From assembly GCF_014268455.2 (NCBI RefSeq), contig NZ_CP077085.1, positions 5,683,001 through 5,747,000 on the forward strand: DNA of 64,000 nt. Reading direction: 5' to 3'. The notes below the pieces were generated by a model, which made no database searches, was not told the DNA's origin, and was given only the letters and a program-made list of their open reading frames with translations. A program made the translations under genes and the position numbers. The DNA comes from Pseudomonas shahriarae (lineage in GTDB: Bacteria; Pseudomonadota; Gammaproteobacteria; Pseudomonadales; Pseudomonadaceae). This document shows positions 19,199-28,433 of this stretch, piece by piece. How positions within the stretch are numbered: the stretch's first letter is position 1; each line of letters starts with the position of its first letter.

Positions 19199-19487
19199 CG
19201 CCCAATCCTTGTCAAGCGCCCAGCGGATGCCGTTTGTCATGACGCAGGTCAACGCCAGGCGCGACGAGGCCTGCAGCGTGATGCCGCACAGCGTTTCAAC
19301 AATGGGAAGATGGGAGAATCAGGCGTTTGTGGCGAACGGGCTTGCCCGCGTCGGGTTGCGCAGCGCCCCAGAAAGGCACTGGCGGTGTATCAGATGAATT
19401 GCATTGCTGGTGTGGGGCTGCTGCGCAGCCCGACGCGGGCAAGCCCGCTCGCCACAGGAAAAGCACCCGCCATATGGCGAGAGGGGA
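19199..19487. repeat. Non-coding region with REP doublet
   Basis: No gene is seen. A REP doublet occupies 19329-19455: the left arm, starting GTGGCGAACGGGCTTGC, is matched by an inverted arm ending GCCCGCTCGCCAC, with a second inner pairing (GTCGGG...CCCGAC). It follows the end of the flagellar-rod-like gene. Confidence 0.8.
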
Positions 19488-19769
19488 TCAAGCGTAGGTG
19501 TCGATCAACGTGCCGAGCATTTCGTCGGAAGCCTTGGCGACTTTCGCGCCCAACTCCACCTGAAACTTGCCTTCGGCCAGTTCCACCATATTGCTCGCCG
19601 AGTCGGTCGGCTGGCCGCGATTGACCGCCTGCAAGCGATCATTCTGGGCATCCGAAGGCTGGCCGGTGGCGGCACTGGCAATTTTGCCGGCGGCCTGGTC
19701 GACGCGGTTCTGCCCGGCCTGAATAGTGCTCAGGCCTGAATAAAACGCACTGCTTCCAGAGATTTCCAT
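19488..19769 (-). CDS. Small flagellar-rod-like orphan protein
   Basis: 93-aa protein. Its opening (MEISGSSAFYSGLSTIQAGQNRVDQAA) recalls the N-terminal helix of axial flagellar proteins, and its end (KVAKASDEMLGTLIDTYA) recalls the C-terminal rod motif AxxKVxxTADEMLxTL. Only the two coiled ends are present, joined by a short Gln/Asp-rich linker. No flagellar genes lie nearby. The start at 19769 is favoured over 19817 because the extra residues look random. Function unknown. Confidence 0.75.
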   Translation of the reverse strand: MEISGSSAFYSGLSTIQAGQNRVDQAAGKIASAATGQPSDAQNDRLQAVNRGQPTDSASNMVELAEGKFQVELGAKVAKASDEMLGTLIDTYA

Positions 19770-19874
19770 GGCGAACCTGCCTTGCAATAAATCATGAACC
19801 CTTATTGAAGCAGACAATCTGGCAAAAGGCCCGTCAATAACACTAATGGCATAATGCCTTATCGCTAGGAAAAA

Positions 19875-20555
19875 CTAATCAAGCAAGTCCAGTTGCAGGT
19901 AACCGGCCACTGCTTCGGCCGTGGGCTGCTTGAGTCTTGGCACTCGGCCCAGGCAGGGGGCCGGCAGGCGTTCGGCCAAGGTGGCGAGGTTTTCTTCCAG
20001 ACGGGAGGTCTTCGGGTCGATGATATTGGCCACCCACCCCGCCAGCGGTAAACCGTCCCGGGCGATGGCTTCGGCGCTCAACAACGCATGATTGATGCAG
20101 CCCAGACGCACGCCCACCACCAGGATCACCGGCAGCCCCAAGGCCTTGGCCAGGTCGGACAGGTTGTGCTGATCGGCCAGCGGCACGCGCCAGCCGCCTG
20201 CGCCTTCGATCAAGGTGAAGTCCGCGTGTTTATCGAGGATGTGCCGCATTGGCTTGAGCAGCGCTTGCACGGTCAACGCCACACCGGCTTCACGGGCCGC
20301 CAGGTGCGGCGCGATGGCGGGCTCGAAGGCCAGTGGATTGACCTCGGCATAAGCCAACGGCAACGAGCACTCGGCCAGCAAGGCCAGGGCATCGGCGTTG
20401 CGCAAGCCACGGGAGGTCACTTCGCAGCCCGAGGCCACCGGCTTGCCGGCGGCCGTGCTCTTGCCCGCTTGCCGTGCGGCATGCAGCAGGCCTGCGGCGA
20501 CGGTGGTCTTGCCGACATCGGTGTCCGTGCCGGTGATGAAATAGGCGGCGCTCAT
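19875..20555 (-). CDS. bioD: Dethiobiotin synthetase
   Basis: 226-aa ATP-dependent enzyme that closes the ureido ring of dethiobiotin from diaminopelargonate and CO2. The P-loop [10 protein letters not shown] is at residues 8-17. The ATG at 20555 with GGAG upstream gives the standard length; the longer open frame to 20903 is not used. It is the last gene of bioBFHCD and overlaps the bioC stop by 4 bases. Confidence 0.96.
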   Translation of the reverse strand: MSAAYFITGTDTDVGKTTVAAGLLHAARQAGKSTAAGKPVASGCEVTSRGLRNADALALLAECSLPLAYAEVNPLAFEPAIAPHLAAREAGVALTVQALLKPMRHILDKHADFTLIEGAGGWRVPLADQHNLSDLAKALGLPVILVVGVRLGCINHALLSAEAIARDGLPLAGWVANIIDPKTSRLEENLATLAERLPAPCLGRVPRLKQPTAEAVAGYLQLDLLD

Positions 20556-21364
20556 AATGGTTTCTCCAATACGGCGTACACGACTTGATAGGTTGCCGGC
20601 AGCCCCTGGGTCTGGCGAAACTGCTCGTAGGCCTGCACCAGTGCAACAACCCGTGCCCGGCCCGTCAAGCCACCGGGGCGCCCCGGGTTCAGATTGTGCG
20701 CGCCCAATGCTTTCAATTCGTGGGTCAGGCTGCGCACATCCGGGTAATGCAACACATGGGCACGTTGCTCCAGGTTGACCACACGCAAGCCACTGTCCGC
20801 ACACAGCTGTTGATAAGTACTGAACGGGCGGAAGCGATTGACGTGCACCATCCCATCCGCCGCCCGCCAGCTTTCGCGCAGTTCGTCCAGGGTGCCGACG
20901 CACAGGCTGGCAAACGCCAGCACACCGCCAGGCTGCAGCACGCGCCGGGCTTCACTGAGCACCGCGGCAAAATCGGCACACCACTGCACTGCCAGGCTGG
21001 AGAAGATTAACTCGCAGCTTGCATCCTGTAACGGCAAGCGCTCGGCATCCCCGGCAATAAAGTACTCAGCACCGCCCAATGGCCGGGCGTGATTAAGCAT
21101 GCCTTCGGCGATATCCAGCGCCAGGCCCTGGCCCTCGGGGAACACACTGTCTAATGCGCGGCTGAAATACCCGGTGCCGCACCCCAGGTCCAGCCAGCGC
21201 TGGGGAAGCAAGGCTGACGGCAGACGGGACAGCAGTTCGCCGCCCACATCACGCTGCAACGCGGCCACGCTGTCATAACTGGCCGCCGCCCTGGAAAACG
21301 ACGCCGCGACCTGGCGCTTGTCGGGCAAGGCGCCCGGCAGTGGAGGATGGGACAAATCAGTCAT
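20552..21364 (-). CDS. bioC: Malonyl-ACP O-methyltransferase
   Basis: 270-aa SAM-dependent methyltransferase that methylates malonyl-ACP so the fatty-acid pathway can build pimeloyl-ACP methyl ester. The SAM motif [10 protein letters not shown] is visible. The ATG at 21364 overlaps the bioH end by 8 bases; an upstream ATG at 21376 is an alternative. Overlaps on both sides show tight coupling in the operon. Confidence 0.94.
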   Translation of the reverse strand: MTDLSHPPLPGALPDKRQVAASFSRAAASYDSVAALQRDVGGELLSRLPSALLPQRWLDLGCGTGYFSRALDSVFPEGQGLALDIAEGMLNHARPLGGAEYFIAGDAERLPLQDASCELIFSSLAVQWCADFAAVLSEARRVLQPGGVLAFASLCVGTLDELRESWRAADGMVHVNRFRPFSTYQQLCADSGLRVVNLEQRAHVLHYPDVRSLTHELKALGAHNLNPGRPGGLTGRARVVALVQAYEQFRQTQGLPATYQVVYAVLEKPL

Positions 21365-22088
21365 CACCGCACTCATGCAAAAAAGCCTGGATCGCCCCCG
21401 CCACTCCGTGGGGGTTGTCCAGTAGGAAAGCGTGGCCGGCCTGTTCAATCAGACCGACTTCGACATCTGGCAGCAACTTCAACAACTCAATAGCCGCCTC
21501 ACAGGGCACCAACTCATCCAGGCCGGCAAACAGATGCAACTGCGGGCCACGAAAGGCCTGCAAGGCCTCGCGAGTATCCAGTTGCGCGAGCAGTTCAAGG
21601 CCGGTCATCAGCACACTGGAGGGGGTAGCCGGCGCGCTGCTGACCAGCAAGCGCGCAATGCCCCGTGGGTCTTGCGTGCCCTTGGCGCACAGCAGGCCGA
21701 AACGTTTGAGGGTGACTTGTGAGTCGGCATGGCAACCGGCCAGGAATGCATCGAAAGTCTGCGCCTGCATCGCGCTGGGCCAGCCCTCATGCGCCACAAA
21801 ACATGGGTTGCTGGCCAAAGTCAGCAGGCCGCAGCAGCGCTCGCCGCGCCGTGCCGCCAACTCAGAGGCGAGCATCCCGCCCAACGACCAGCCGCCCAGC
21901 CAGGCGTTATCGGGCAAGGTGGCATCGAGTTCGTCGAGCCATTCGTCGAGGTCGCTGCCCGCCAGCGCCGGCAACGGTTCGATATCTACCCGCAGGTGCT
22001 CGTCCAAACCGCGCAAGGCGGCGGCCAAAGGCTCCAGCGGCGAGACACCCAGGCCCCAGCCGGGGAGCAATATCAGTCGATCACGCAT
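21357..22088 (-). CDS. bioH: Pimeloyl-ACP methyl ester carboxylesterase
   Basis: 243-aa alpha/beta hydrolase that removes the methyl group after pimeloyl-ACP is built. The nucleophile elbow GWSLGG places Ser68, with candidate acid in AGLDELVP and His in QAGHAFLL. It overlaps bioF by 8 bases and bioC by 8 bases. Presence within the operon, rather than elsewhere as in E. coli, is usual for Pseudomonas. Confidence 0.95.
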   Translation of the reverse strand: MRDRLILLPGWGLGVSPLEPLAAALRGLDEHLRVDIEPLPALAGSDLDEWLDELDATLPDNAWLGGWSLGGMLASELAARRGERCCGLLTLASNPCFVAHEGWPSAMQAQTFDAFLAGCHADSQVTLKRFGLLCAKGTQDPRGIARLLVSSAPATPSSVLMTGLELLAQLDTREALQAFRGPQLHLFAGLDELVPCEAAIELLKLLPDVEVGLIEQAGHAFLLDNPHGVAGAIQAFLHECGDD

Positions 22089-23259
22089 GGTCGGACTCCC
22101 GGCCTGACAAACGCAAACACGTGTCCAATGCGTCTAACAATAGTCGTACCTGCGCCTCGCTGTGGGCGGCGGTCAAGGTCACGCGCAAGCGCGCGCTGCC
22201 GGCCGGCACCGTGGGCGGGCGGATGGCCGTGACCATGATCCCGCGTTCGCGCAGCATCTGAGACAGGCGCATCGCCCGGGCACTGTCGCCAATCATGATT
22301 GGCTGGATCGGCGTGAAGCTGTCCATCAGCTCCAGGCCGATCTGCTCGGCGCCCTGGCGGAACTGACGGATCAGCGTGCACAGATGCTCGCGTCGCCAGT
22401 GCTCGCTGCGCAGCAGCTCCAGACTTTTCAGGGTCGCACAGGCCAGCGCCGGCGGTTGGCTGGTGGTGTAGATGTATGGGCGGGCGAACTGGATCAGGCT
22501 TTCGATCAGTTCCTCACTGCCAGCCACAAACGCCCCGGCGGTGCCGAAGGCCTTGCCCAGGGTGCCGACCAACACCGGCACATCCTCCTGGCTCAGGCCG
22601 AAATGCTCGACAATCCCGCCCCCCGTGGCGCCCAACGGGCCGAAGCCATGGGCGTCATCCACCATCAGCCAGGCGCCCTTGGCCCGGGTTTCGCGGGCCA
22701 GCGCCGGTAGGTCCGCCAGGTCGCCGTCCATGCTGAACACACCGTCGGTGACCACCAGGGTATTGCCGCTGGCTTTTTCCAGGCGCTTGGCCAGGCTGAG
22801 CGCATCGTTGTGCAGATAGCGATTGAATCGTGCGCCGGAGAGCAAACCCGCATCCAGCAGGGACGCGTGGTTGAGGCGGTCTTCGAGCACCGTATCGCCC
22901 TGCCCCACCAATGCGGTGACGGTGCCGAGGTTGGCCATATACCCGGTGGTGAACAGCAAGGCACGCGGGCGCCCGGTGAACTCGGCCAAGGCCTCCTCCA
23001 ACTCATGATGCGGGGTGCTATGGCCGACCACCAGGTGCGAAGCCCCCCCGCCGACGCCCCAGCGGGAAGCCCCGGCCTGCCAGGCTTCGATAACTTGCGG
23101 ATGATTGGCCAGGCCCAGGTAGTCGTTATTGCAAAAGGCCAATAGCGGCTTGCCGTCTACCACCACCTGCGGCCCCTGGGGGCTCTGCAGCAGCGGGCGC
23201 TGGCGATAGAGATGGTCTGTACGGCGGGCAGCGAGGCGCGCGGCGAGATCGAAAGACAT
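22081..23259 (-). CDS. bioF: 8-amino-7-oxononanoate synthase
   Basis: 392-aa PLP enzyme that condenses pimeloyl-ACP with L-alanine. The PLP lysine lies in VGTLGKAFG, and the [12 protein letters not shown] and MVDDAHGFG blocks are intact. It is separated from bioB by 94 bases carrying one REP palindrome, so stoichiometry between bioB and the rest may be altered. Confidence 0.97.
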   Translation of the reverse strand: MSFDLAARLAARRTDHLYRQRPLLQSPQGPQVVVDGKPLLAFCNNDYLGLANHPQVIEAWQAGASRWGVGGGASHLVVGHSTPHHELEEALAEFTGRPRALLFTTGYMANLGTVTALVGQGDTVLEDRLNHASLLDAGLLSGARFNRYLHNDALSLAKRLEKASGNTLVVTDGVFSMDGDLADLPALARETRAKGAWLMVDDAHGFGPLGATGGGIVEHFGLSQEDVPVLVGTLGKAFGTAGAFVAGSEELIESLIQFARPYIYTTSQPPALACATLKSLELLRSEHWRREHLCTLIRQFRQGAEQIGLELMDSFTPIQPIMIGDSARAMRLSQMLRERGIMVTAIRPPTVPAGSARLRVTLTAAHSEAQVRLLLDALDTCLRLSGRESDHA

Positions 23260-23295
23260 GCTGGCCTCGGTAGATCAGGTTGGACTCGACCCACT

Positions 23296-23325
23296 GTAGG
23301 AGCTGGCTTGCCTGCTCCCACATTT
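23296..23325. repeat. Single REP palindrome between bioB and bioF
   Basis: GGAGC at 23299-23303 pairs with GCTCC at 23314-23318 around a CTTGCC core, the form seen in many REPs of this window. Confidence 0.75.
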
Positions 23326-23353
23326 GGATTGCACTCCAACAGGGAGATGGGGG

Positions 23354-24409
23354 TCAGACGGCGGCGTTGTAGAACTGCTCGCTGCTTTTCTGCTCGACCA
23401 ACGCCTGCTCAATCGCCGCCTGGTGCACTTCATCGGCATGCTCTTCGCGGGCTTCCGGCAGGATGCCCAGGCGCGAGAACAGTTGCATGTCCTTGTCCGC
23501 CTGCGGGTTGGCGGTGGTCAGCAATTTGTCACCGTAGAAAATCGAGTTGGCACCGGCAAAGAACGCCAGGGCCTGCATCTGCTCATTCATTGCCTCGCGG
23601 CCGGCGGACAGGCGCACGTGGGATTTCGGCATCAGGATGCGCGCCACGGCGAGCATGCGGATAAAGTCGAACGGGTCGATATCCTCGGCATTTTCCAGGG
23701 GCGTACCGGCCACCTTGACCAGCATGTTGATCGGCACCGACTCCGGATGCTCCGGCAGGTTGGCCAGTTGGATCAGCAGGTTGGCGCGATCGTCCAGGGA
23801 TTCGCCCATGCCGAGGATGCCGCCCGAGCAGATCTTCATCCCCGAATCACGCACATACGCCAGGGTTTGCAGGCGCTCGCTGTAGGTGCGGGTGGTGATG
23901 ATCGAGCCGTAGAACTCCGGCGAGGTGTCCAGATTGTGGTTGTAGTAGTCGAGGCCGGCCTGGGCCAGGGCCTCGGTCTGGTCCTGGTCGAGACGGCCAA
24001 GGGTCATGCAGGTTTCCAGGCCCATGGCCTTCACCCCTTTGACCATCTGCAACACATAAGGCATGTCTTTGGCCGACGGGTGCTTCCAGGCCGCGCCCAT
24101 GCAGAAACGGGTCGAACCGATGGCCTTGGCGCGTGCAGCCTCTTCGAGGACTTTCTGCACTTCCATCAGTTTTTCTTTTTCCAGGCCGGTGTTGTAGTGG
24201 CCCGACTGCGGACAATATTTGCAATCTTCCGGGCAGGCACCGGTTTTGATCGACAGCAACGTCGACACCTGCACCCGATTGGCATCGAAATGCGCGCGGT
24301 GCACGGTCTGCGCCTGGAACAACAAGTCATTGAACGGCTGGACGAACAGGGCTTTGACTTCGGCCAAAGACCAGTCGTGACGCAGAGTGGCAGTGAGGCT
24401 GGCGCTCAT
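23354..24409 (-). CDS. bioB: Biotin synthase
   Basis: 351-aa radical SAM enzyme inserting sulfur into dethiobiotin. The SAM-cluster motif CPEDCKYC gives Cys59, Cys63 and Cys66, and the second cluster ligands are in the expected core. It is the first gene of bioBFHCD. Its promoter at 24485-24513 is overlapped by a BirA-like operator. The gene for BioA is not in this window, as is usual in Pseudomonas. Confidence 0.97.
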   Translation of the reverse strand: MSASLTATLRHDWSLAEVKALFVQPFNDLLFQAQTVHRAHFDANRVQVSTLLSIKTGACPEDCKYCPQSGHYNTGLEKEKLMEVQKVLEEAARAKAIGSTRFCMGAAWKHPSAKDMPYVLQMVKGVKAMGLETCMTLGRLDQDQTEALAQAGLDYYNHNLDTSPEFYGSIITTRTYSERLQTLAYVRDSGMKICSGGILGMGESLDDRANLLIQLANLPEHPESVPINMLVKVAGTPLENAEDIDPFDFIRMLAVARILMPKSHVRLSAGREAMNEQMQALAFFAGANSIFYGDKLLTTANPQADKDMQLFSRLGILPEAREEHADEVHQAAIEQALVEQKSSEQFYNAAV

Positions 24410-24484
24410 GGGCGATTCCTTGTTTATGCTTGGGCAAGCGCTGTGGGCAGGGCAATACCCACAGGCACGACACGGATGCTCGGC

Positions 24485-24513
24485 ATATTTAAGGAAGATT
24501 CATGCACTGTCAA
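24485..24513 (-). promoter_or_regulatory. Predicted bioB promoter
   Basis: Minus-strand TTGACA (24508-24513), a 17-base spacer, then AAATAT (24485-24490). The -35 is consensus and the -10 weak. Confidence 0.6.
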
Positions 24514-25245
24514 CCCAGTCACAAACGCGAAGTTTACATCTGGTCAAAAAGCAACCAAACCTGTTTGATCTGTGATGAAGCCACCGACTCGCCTTCAACG
24601 GTGTGCAACGCCTGCGAACTCGATCTGCCGTGGCTGACGGACGGCTGTCGCGTGTGTGCCCTGCCGCTGCCGATGAGCGGGCTGATCTGCGGCGAATGCC
24701 AGCGCTCACCGCCGGCGTTCCATCAGGTGACCGCACCTTGGACCTACAGCTTCCCGGTGGACAGCCTGATCAGCCGCTTCAAGCATCAGGGCAAATGGCC
24801 TCTGGGCCATCTGTTGGCCAATCTATTGGGGCAATGTCTGCAAGACGGCTTCGACAACGCCGAACTGACCCGCCCCGACCGCCTGCTTCCCGTACCGATG
24901 GCCGCCAAACGCCTGCGCCAGCGCGGCTATAACCAAGCCGCCATGCTCGCCCGCTGGCTAAGCCAAGACCTCGACCTCGACCTGGCCTTGGATGAACACA
25001 TGCTGTTGCGCCCTCAAGACACCATCGCCCAGCAACAATTGGCAGCCAAACAACGCCAGCGCAACTTACTCAAGGCGTTTGCCCTGGCCCCCGACGCACA
25101 GGTGCGCGGCCAGCACCTGGCGCTGGTGGACGATGTGCTGACCACCGGCGCCACCGCCCACAGCCTGGCCCGCCTGCTGCTGCACGCCGGCGCGCGCCAG
25201 GTCGACGTGTACTGCCTGGCGCGCACGCCCAAGCCCGGCACATGA
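24502..25245 (+). CDS. comF: ComF-family phosphoribosyltransferase-like protein
   Basis: 247-aa protein with N-terminal zinc-binding cysteines (CLICDE, CNACE, CRVC, CGEC) and a C-terminal PRPP-binding loop (LALVDDVLTTGATA, about residues 206-219). The family is linked to DNA uptake or amidophosphoribosyl-type chemistry, though its reaction is not firmly known. The ATG at 24502 is preceded by AAGGAAG (24491-24497). The start lies inside the bio regulatory region, divergent to bioB. Confidence 0.88.
   Translation: MHCQPSHKREVYIWSKSNQTCLICDEATDSPSTVCNACELDLPWLTDGCRVCALPLPMSGLICGECQRSPPAFHQVTAPWTYSFPVDSLISRFKHQGKWPLGHLLANLLGQCLQDGFDNAELTRPDRLLPVPMAAKRLRQRGYNQAAMLARWLSQDLDLDLALDEHMLLRPQDTIAQQQLAAKQRQRNLLKAFALAPDAQVRGQHLALVDDVLTTGATAHSLARLLLHAGARQVDVYCLARTPKPGT
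24507..24539. promoter_or_regulatory. Putative BirA operator between bioB and comF
   Basis: CTGTCAACC (24507-24515), 15 bases, then AGTTTACAT (24531-24539). This matches the known BirA pattern TTGTAAACC-N14/15-GGTTTACAA at 13 of 18 positions. It covers the bioB -35 box and codons 2-13 of comF. Confidence 0.6.
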
Positions 25246-25310
25246 CTTGACTCTGGCGCCGCCTGCCCGCAACGTCCGGTGCATTCCAAATCAGTGTGCA
25301 GCCGTTCGCC

Positions 25311-26075
25311 ATGCCTTTACCGTCGCTGTTGAGCCAACATATTGTCCGTCGCCCGCAACGCATCGCCTTGCTGCAACACATCGCCGAACAGGGCTCCATC
25401 ACCCGGGCGGCGAAAAGCGCGGGTTTGAGTTACAAGGCCGCGTGGGATGCCATTGATGAACTGAACAACCTGGCGCAAAAACCGCTGGTCGAACGTAGCG
25501 TCGGCGGCAAGGGCGGCGGCGGTGCGCGACTCTCGGCAGAGGGCGAGCGGGTGTTGCGCCTGTATCAGCGCCTGCAAACCCTGCAAGCCCAGGTGCTGGA
25601 GGCCGCCGAAGACGCCAGCGACTTCAACCTGCTGAGCCGCCTGATGCTGCGCACCAGTGCGCGTAACCAATTGCATGGCCAGGTGATCGCCATGGATAGC
25701 CATGGTCGCAATGACCGGGTGCGCCTGGAACTGGCCGGCGGCTTGACCCTCGATGCACAGATCACCCACGACAGCACGCTGCGCCTGGAGCTGGAAATCG
25801 GCACTGAAGTGGTGGCATTGATCAAGGCCGGTTGGCTGGAGCTGATCGCTGCCGACCAGGCGCCGGTGCCTGGGTTTAACTGCATGGGCGGCCAGGTCGA
25901 GGCGGTTCTTGATGCAGAGGATGGTCCCAGTGAGGTGCGCATAGCCTTGCCCAATGGCCTGGTGCTGTGTGCGCTGGCGGCGCCCGAGCAGCTCAAGGCG
26001 CTGGGGGCGGGTGAAGGCACGCAGGTTCAGGTGCAGTTTGCGCCGAGCAATGTGCTGTTGGGTACGCCGGTTTAG
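25311..26075 (+). CDS. ModE-like molybdate-responsive regulator
   Basis: 254-aa protein with an N-terminal LysR/ModE-type helix-turn-helix (GSITRAAKSAGLSYKAAWDA) and two C-terminal Mop/TOBE domains (NQLHGQVIAM and NCMGGQVEAVLD). The layout is that of full ModE: DNA-binding domain plus di-Mop. The ATG at 25311 is preferred; a GTG at 25296 adds 5 residues. No modABC genes are adjacent, so it is an orphan copy here. It is transcribed with comF, 65 bases downstream. Confidence 0.85.
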   Translation: MPLPSLLSQHIVRRPQRIALLQHIAEQGSITRAAKSAGLSYKAAWDAIDELNNLAQKPLVERSVGGKGGGGARLSAEGERVLRLYQRLQTLQAQVLEAAEDASDFNLLSRLMLRTSARNQLHGQVIAMDSHGRNDRVRLELAGGLTLDAQITHDSTLRLELEIGTEVVALIKAGWLELIAADQAPVPGFNCMGGQVEAVLDAEDGPSEVRIALPNGLVLCALAAPEQLKALGAGEGTQVQVQFAPSNVLLGTPV

Positions 26076-26079
26076 GGCC

Positions 26080-26150
26080 TCATCGCGGGCAAGCCCGCTC
26101 CCACATTTGAGCGGTGTACACAGAAACATTGTGTGGGCTTGCCTGCGATA
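26080..26150. repeat. REP doublet
   Basis: Starts CATCGCGGGCAAGCCCGC and ends with an imperfect inverted arm containing GGCTTGCCTGCGAT. It lies just after the ModE-like gene. Confidence 0.75.
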
Positions 26151-26236
26151 GCAATGGCACACGCGCCACCTATCCAAGGCCCGGTGCGATACCATACCCG
26201 GCCGGACGCGGCGACCTGCTGCGCGCAGGAGTTCGC

Positions 26237-27211
26237 ATGGCCCACCCGTTTGAAACATTGACCCCCGACCTGGTTCTCGATGCTGTCGAAAGCATCGGTT
26301 TCCTCAGCGATGCTCGCGTATTGGCGCTCAACAGCTACGAAAATCGCGTCTATCAGGTCGGCATCGAAGACTCCGAGCCATTGATCGCCAAGTTCTATCG
26401 CCCCCAGCGCTGGACCAACGAGGCGATCCTCGAAGAACACCGCTTTACTTTCGAACTGGCCGAGTGCGAAGTCCCGGTCGTCGCCCCGATGATCCATAAC
26501 GGTGAAAGCCTGTTCGAACACGCGGGCTTTCGTTTCACCCTGTTCCCCCGTCGTGGTGGCCGGGCGCCAGAGCCGGGCAATCTCGATCAGCTGTACCGCC
26601 TCGGGCAGTTGCTCGGGCGCTTGCATGCGGTCGGCGCCACCCGCCCTTTCGAGCACCGCGAAGCCCTGGGCGTGAAGAACTTCGGTCACGACTCCCTGAA
26701 CACCCTGCTTGAAGGCAATTTCATCCCCAAGAGCCTGTTGCCTGCCTACGAATCCGTGGCCCGTGACCTGCTCAAGCGTGTGGAGGATGTGTACAGCGCC
26801 ACGCCGCACAAGAACATCCGCATGCATGGCGACTGCCACCCCGGCAACATGATGTGCCGCGACGAGATGTTCCATATCGTCGACCTCGACGACTGTCGCA
26901 TGGGCCCGGCGGTGCAGGATTTGTGGATGATGCTTGCTGGTGATCGTCAGGAATGCCTGGGGCAACTGTCGGAACTGATGGATGGCTACCAGGAATTCCA
27001 CGACTTCGATCCCCGCGAACTGGCGCTGATCGAGCCGCTACGTGCCCTGCGCCTGATGCACTACAGCGCGTGGCTGGCACGGCGCTGGGATGACCCGGCA
27101 TTTCCGCACAGCTTCCCGTGGTTTGGCAGCGAGCGGTATTGGGGCGACCAGGTGCTGGCGCTGCGCGAGCAATTGTCGGCGCTCAACGAAGAGCCCCTGA
27201 AACTGTTCTGA
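26237..27211 (+). CDS. srkA: SrkA-type stress-response serine/threonine kinase
   Basis: 324-aa aminoglycoside-phosphotransferase-fold kinase like E. coli YihE/SrkA, which counters stress-induced cell death. The catalytic loop reads HGDCHPGNM and the metal-binding stretch VDLDDCRMGP follows. The ATG at 26237 is preceded by CAGGAG (26227-26232), giving MAHPFETLTP; the longer frame to 26114 covers part of a REP and is rejected. Confidence 0.92.
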   Translation: MAHPFETLTPDLVLDAVESIGFLSDARVLALNSYENRVYQVGIEDSEPLIAKFYRPQRWTNEAILEEHRFTFELAECEVPVVAPMIHNGESLFEHAGFRFTLFPRRGGRAPEPGNLDQLYRLGQLLGRLHAVGATRPFEHREALGVKNFGHDSLNTLLEGNFIPKSLLPAYESVARDLLKRVEDVYSATPHKNIRMHGDCHPGNMMCRDEMFHIVDLDDCRMGPAVQDLWMMLAGDRQECLGQLSELMDGYQEFHDFDPRELALIEPLRALRLMHYSAWLARRWDDPAFPHSFPWFGSERYWGDQVLALREQLSALNEEPLKLF

Positions 27212-27223
27212 CACTGGCCTCGC

Positions 27224-27252
27224 TGTGGCGAGGGGCTTGTGCCCTCGCCACA
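27224..27252. repeat. REP hairpin after srkA
   Basis: TGTGGCGAGGG pairs with CCCTCGCCACA and is followed by AAAAAG. It can act as the end of the srkA transcript. Confidence 0.75.
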
Positions 27253-27326
27253 AAAAGTCAGCACGCATTTCCTGACAAACATCCTTACAATTGCGGCATT
27301 GTTAGCTGCCTAAGCAAGGATTCTGC

Positions 27327-28211
27327 ATGCAAGCCGCCAACCCGCGTCGCGGGTACATTCTGGGCCTGAGTGCCTACGTCATCTGGGGCCTGTTCCCGCT
27401 CTACTTCAAAGCCATCGCCAGCGTCCCGGCGGCCGAAATCATCGTCCACCGCGTACTGTGGTCGGCGCTGTTCGGCGGTTTGCTGTTGCTGGTGTGGAAA
27501 CACCCCGGCTGGTGGCGCGAACTGCGGGACAACCCCAAGCGCCTGGCGATCCTGGCGTTGAGCGGCTCATTGATCGCGGGCAACTGGCTGACCTATGTGT
27601 GGTCGGTCAACAGCGGGCGCATGCTGGAGGCCAGCCTGGGTTACTACATCAACCCGCTGGTCAACGTACTTTTGGGCATGCTGCTCCTCGGCGAACGCCT
27701 GCGGCGCCTGCAGTGGGTGGCCGTCGGGCTGGCCGCCGTGGGCGTTGCGCAACAGGTGTGGCAGGTCGGCAGCTTGCCGTGGGTGTCGCTGGTGCTGGCG
27801 CTGACCTTTGGTTTCTATGGTTTGATCCGCAAGCAGGCGCCGGTCAAGGCGCTACCGGGGTTGGTGGTGGAAACCTGGATGCTGGTGCCGATTGCCCTGG
27901 CGTGGCTGCTGCTCAACCCCACAGCCCATAGCGCCAACCTGGCATTCTGGAGTACTTCCGAGGCCTGGTGGCTGGTGGCCGCAGGCCCGGTGACATTGAT
28001 TCCCCTGGTCTGCTTCAACGCTGCGGCACGGCATCTGCCCTACACCACCCTGGGCTTTTTGCAGTACCTGGCGCCGACCCTGGTGCTGCTGCAAGCGGTG
28101 CTGTTGTTCGACGAACACATGAGCCCCGCCAGCCTGGTGGCGTTCGTGTTTATCTGGGCCGGGCTGGCGGTGTATAGCGTTGATGCATGGCTGAGCCTGC
28201 GCAAACGCTGA
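27327..28211 (+). CDS. rarD: RarD, EamA-family transporter
   Basis: 294-aa inner-membrane protein with about ten hydrophobic helices and the paired EamA layout. The family name comes from chloramphenicol-sensitivity mutants; the natural substrate is not established. The opening GYILGLSAYVIWGLFPLY is typical. AAGGA lies 7 bases before the ATG at 27327. A strong hairpin at 28226-28264 ends the unit. Confidence 0.92.
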   Translation: MQAANPRRGYILGLSAYVIWGLFPLYFKAIASVPAAEIIVHRVLWSALFGGLLLLVWKHPGWWRELRDNPKRLAILALSGSLIAGNWLTYVWSVNSGRMLEASLGYYINPLVNVLLGMLLLGERLRRLQWVAVGLAAVGVAQQVWQVGSLPWVSLVLALTFGFYGLIRKQAPVKALPGLVVETWMLVPIALAWLLLNPTAHSANLAFWSTSEAWWLVAAGPVTLIPLVCFNAAARHLPYTTLGFLQYLAPTLVLLQAVLLFDEHMSPASLVAFVFIWAGLAVYSVDAWLSLRKR

Positions 28212-28225
28212 TCAAATAACGTACA

Positions 28226-28264
28226 AAACCCTGTAGGCCACGGCCGGCGTGGCTTACAGGGTTT
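28226..28264 (+). terminator. Terminator-like palindrome after rarD
   Basis: AAACCCTGTA at 28226-28235 pairs with TACAGGGTTT at 28255-28264, enclosing the palindrome GCCACGGCCGGCGTGGC. It starts 15 bases after the rarD stop. Confidence 0.8.
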
Positions 28265-28433
28265 CACCCCAAGGTTATCCACAACCTGATCCCCGGCGTT
28301 TGTGCACAAGCCGTTGAAATTGCTCGTTTTTTGCTCAATACACTACACGCCACGGCCGGCGTGGCCTGGCGCCGGGTCTCTACAGCTTATCCACAGGCCC
28401 ATGCAAGATTTAGATGAACAACCCTGTGGACGG
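28265..28433. other. DnaA-box cluster in a non-coding gap
   Basis: Two exact TTATCCACA boxes at 28275-28283 and 28387-28395, with weaker relatives TGTGCACAA near 28301-28309 and TGTGGACGG at 28425-28433. The 17-base palindrome of the rarD terminator recurs at 28349-28365. The gap separates convergent rarD and the gcvR-like gene. Confidence 0.55.
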
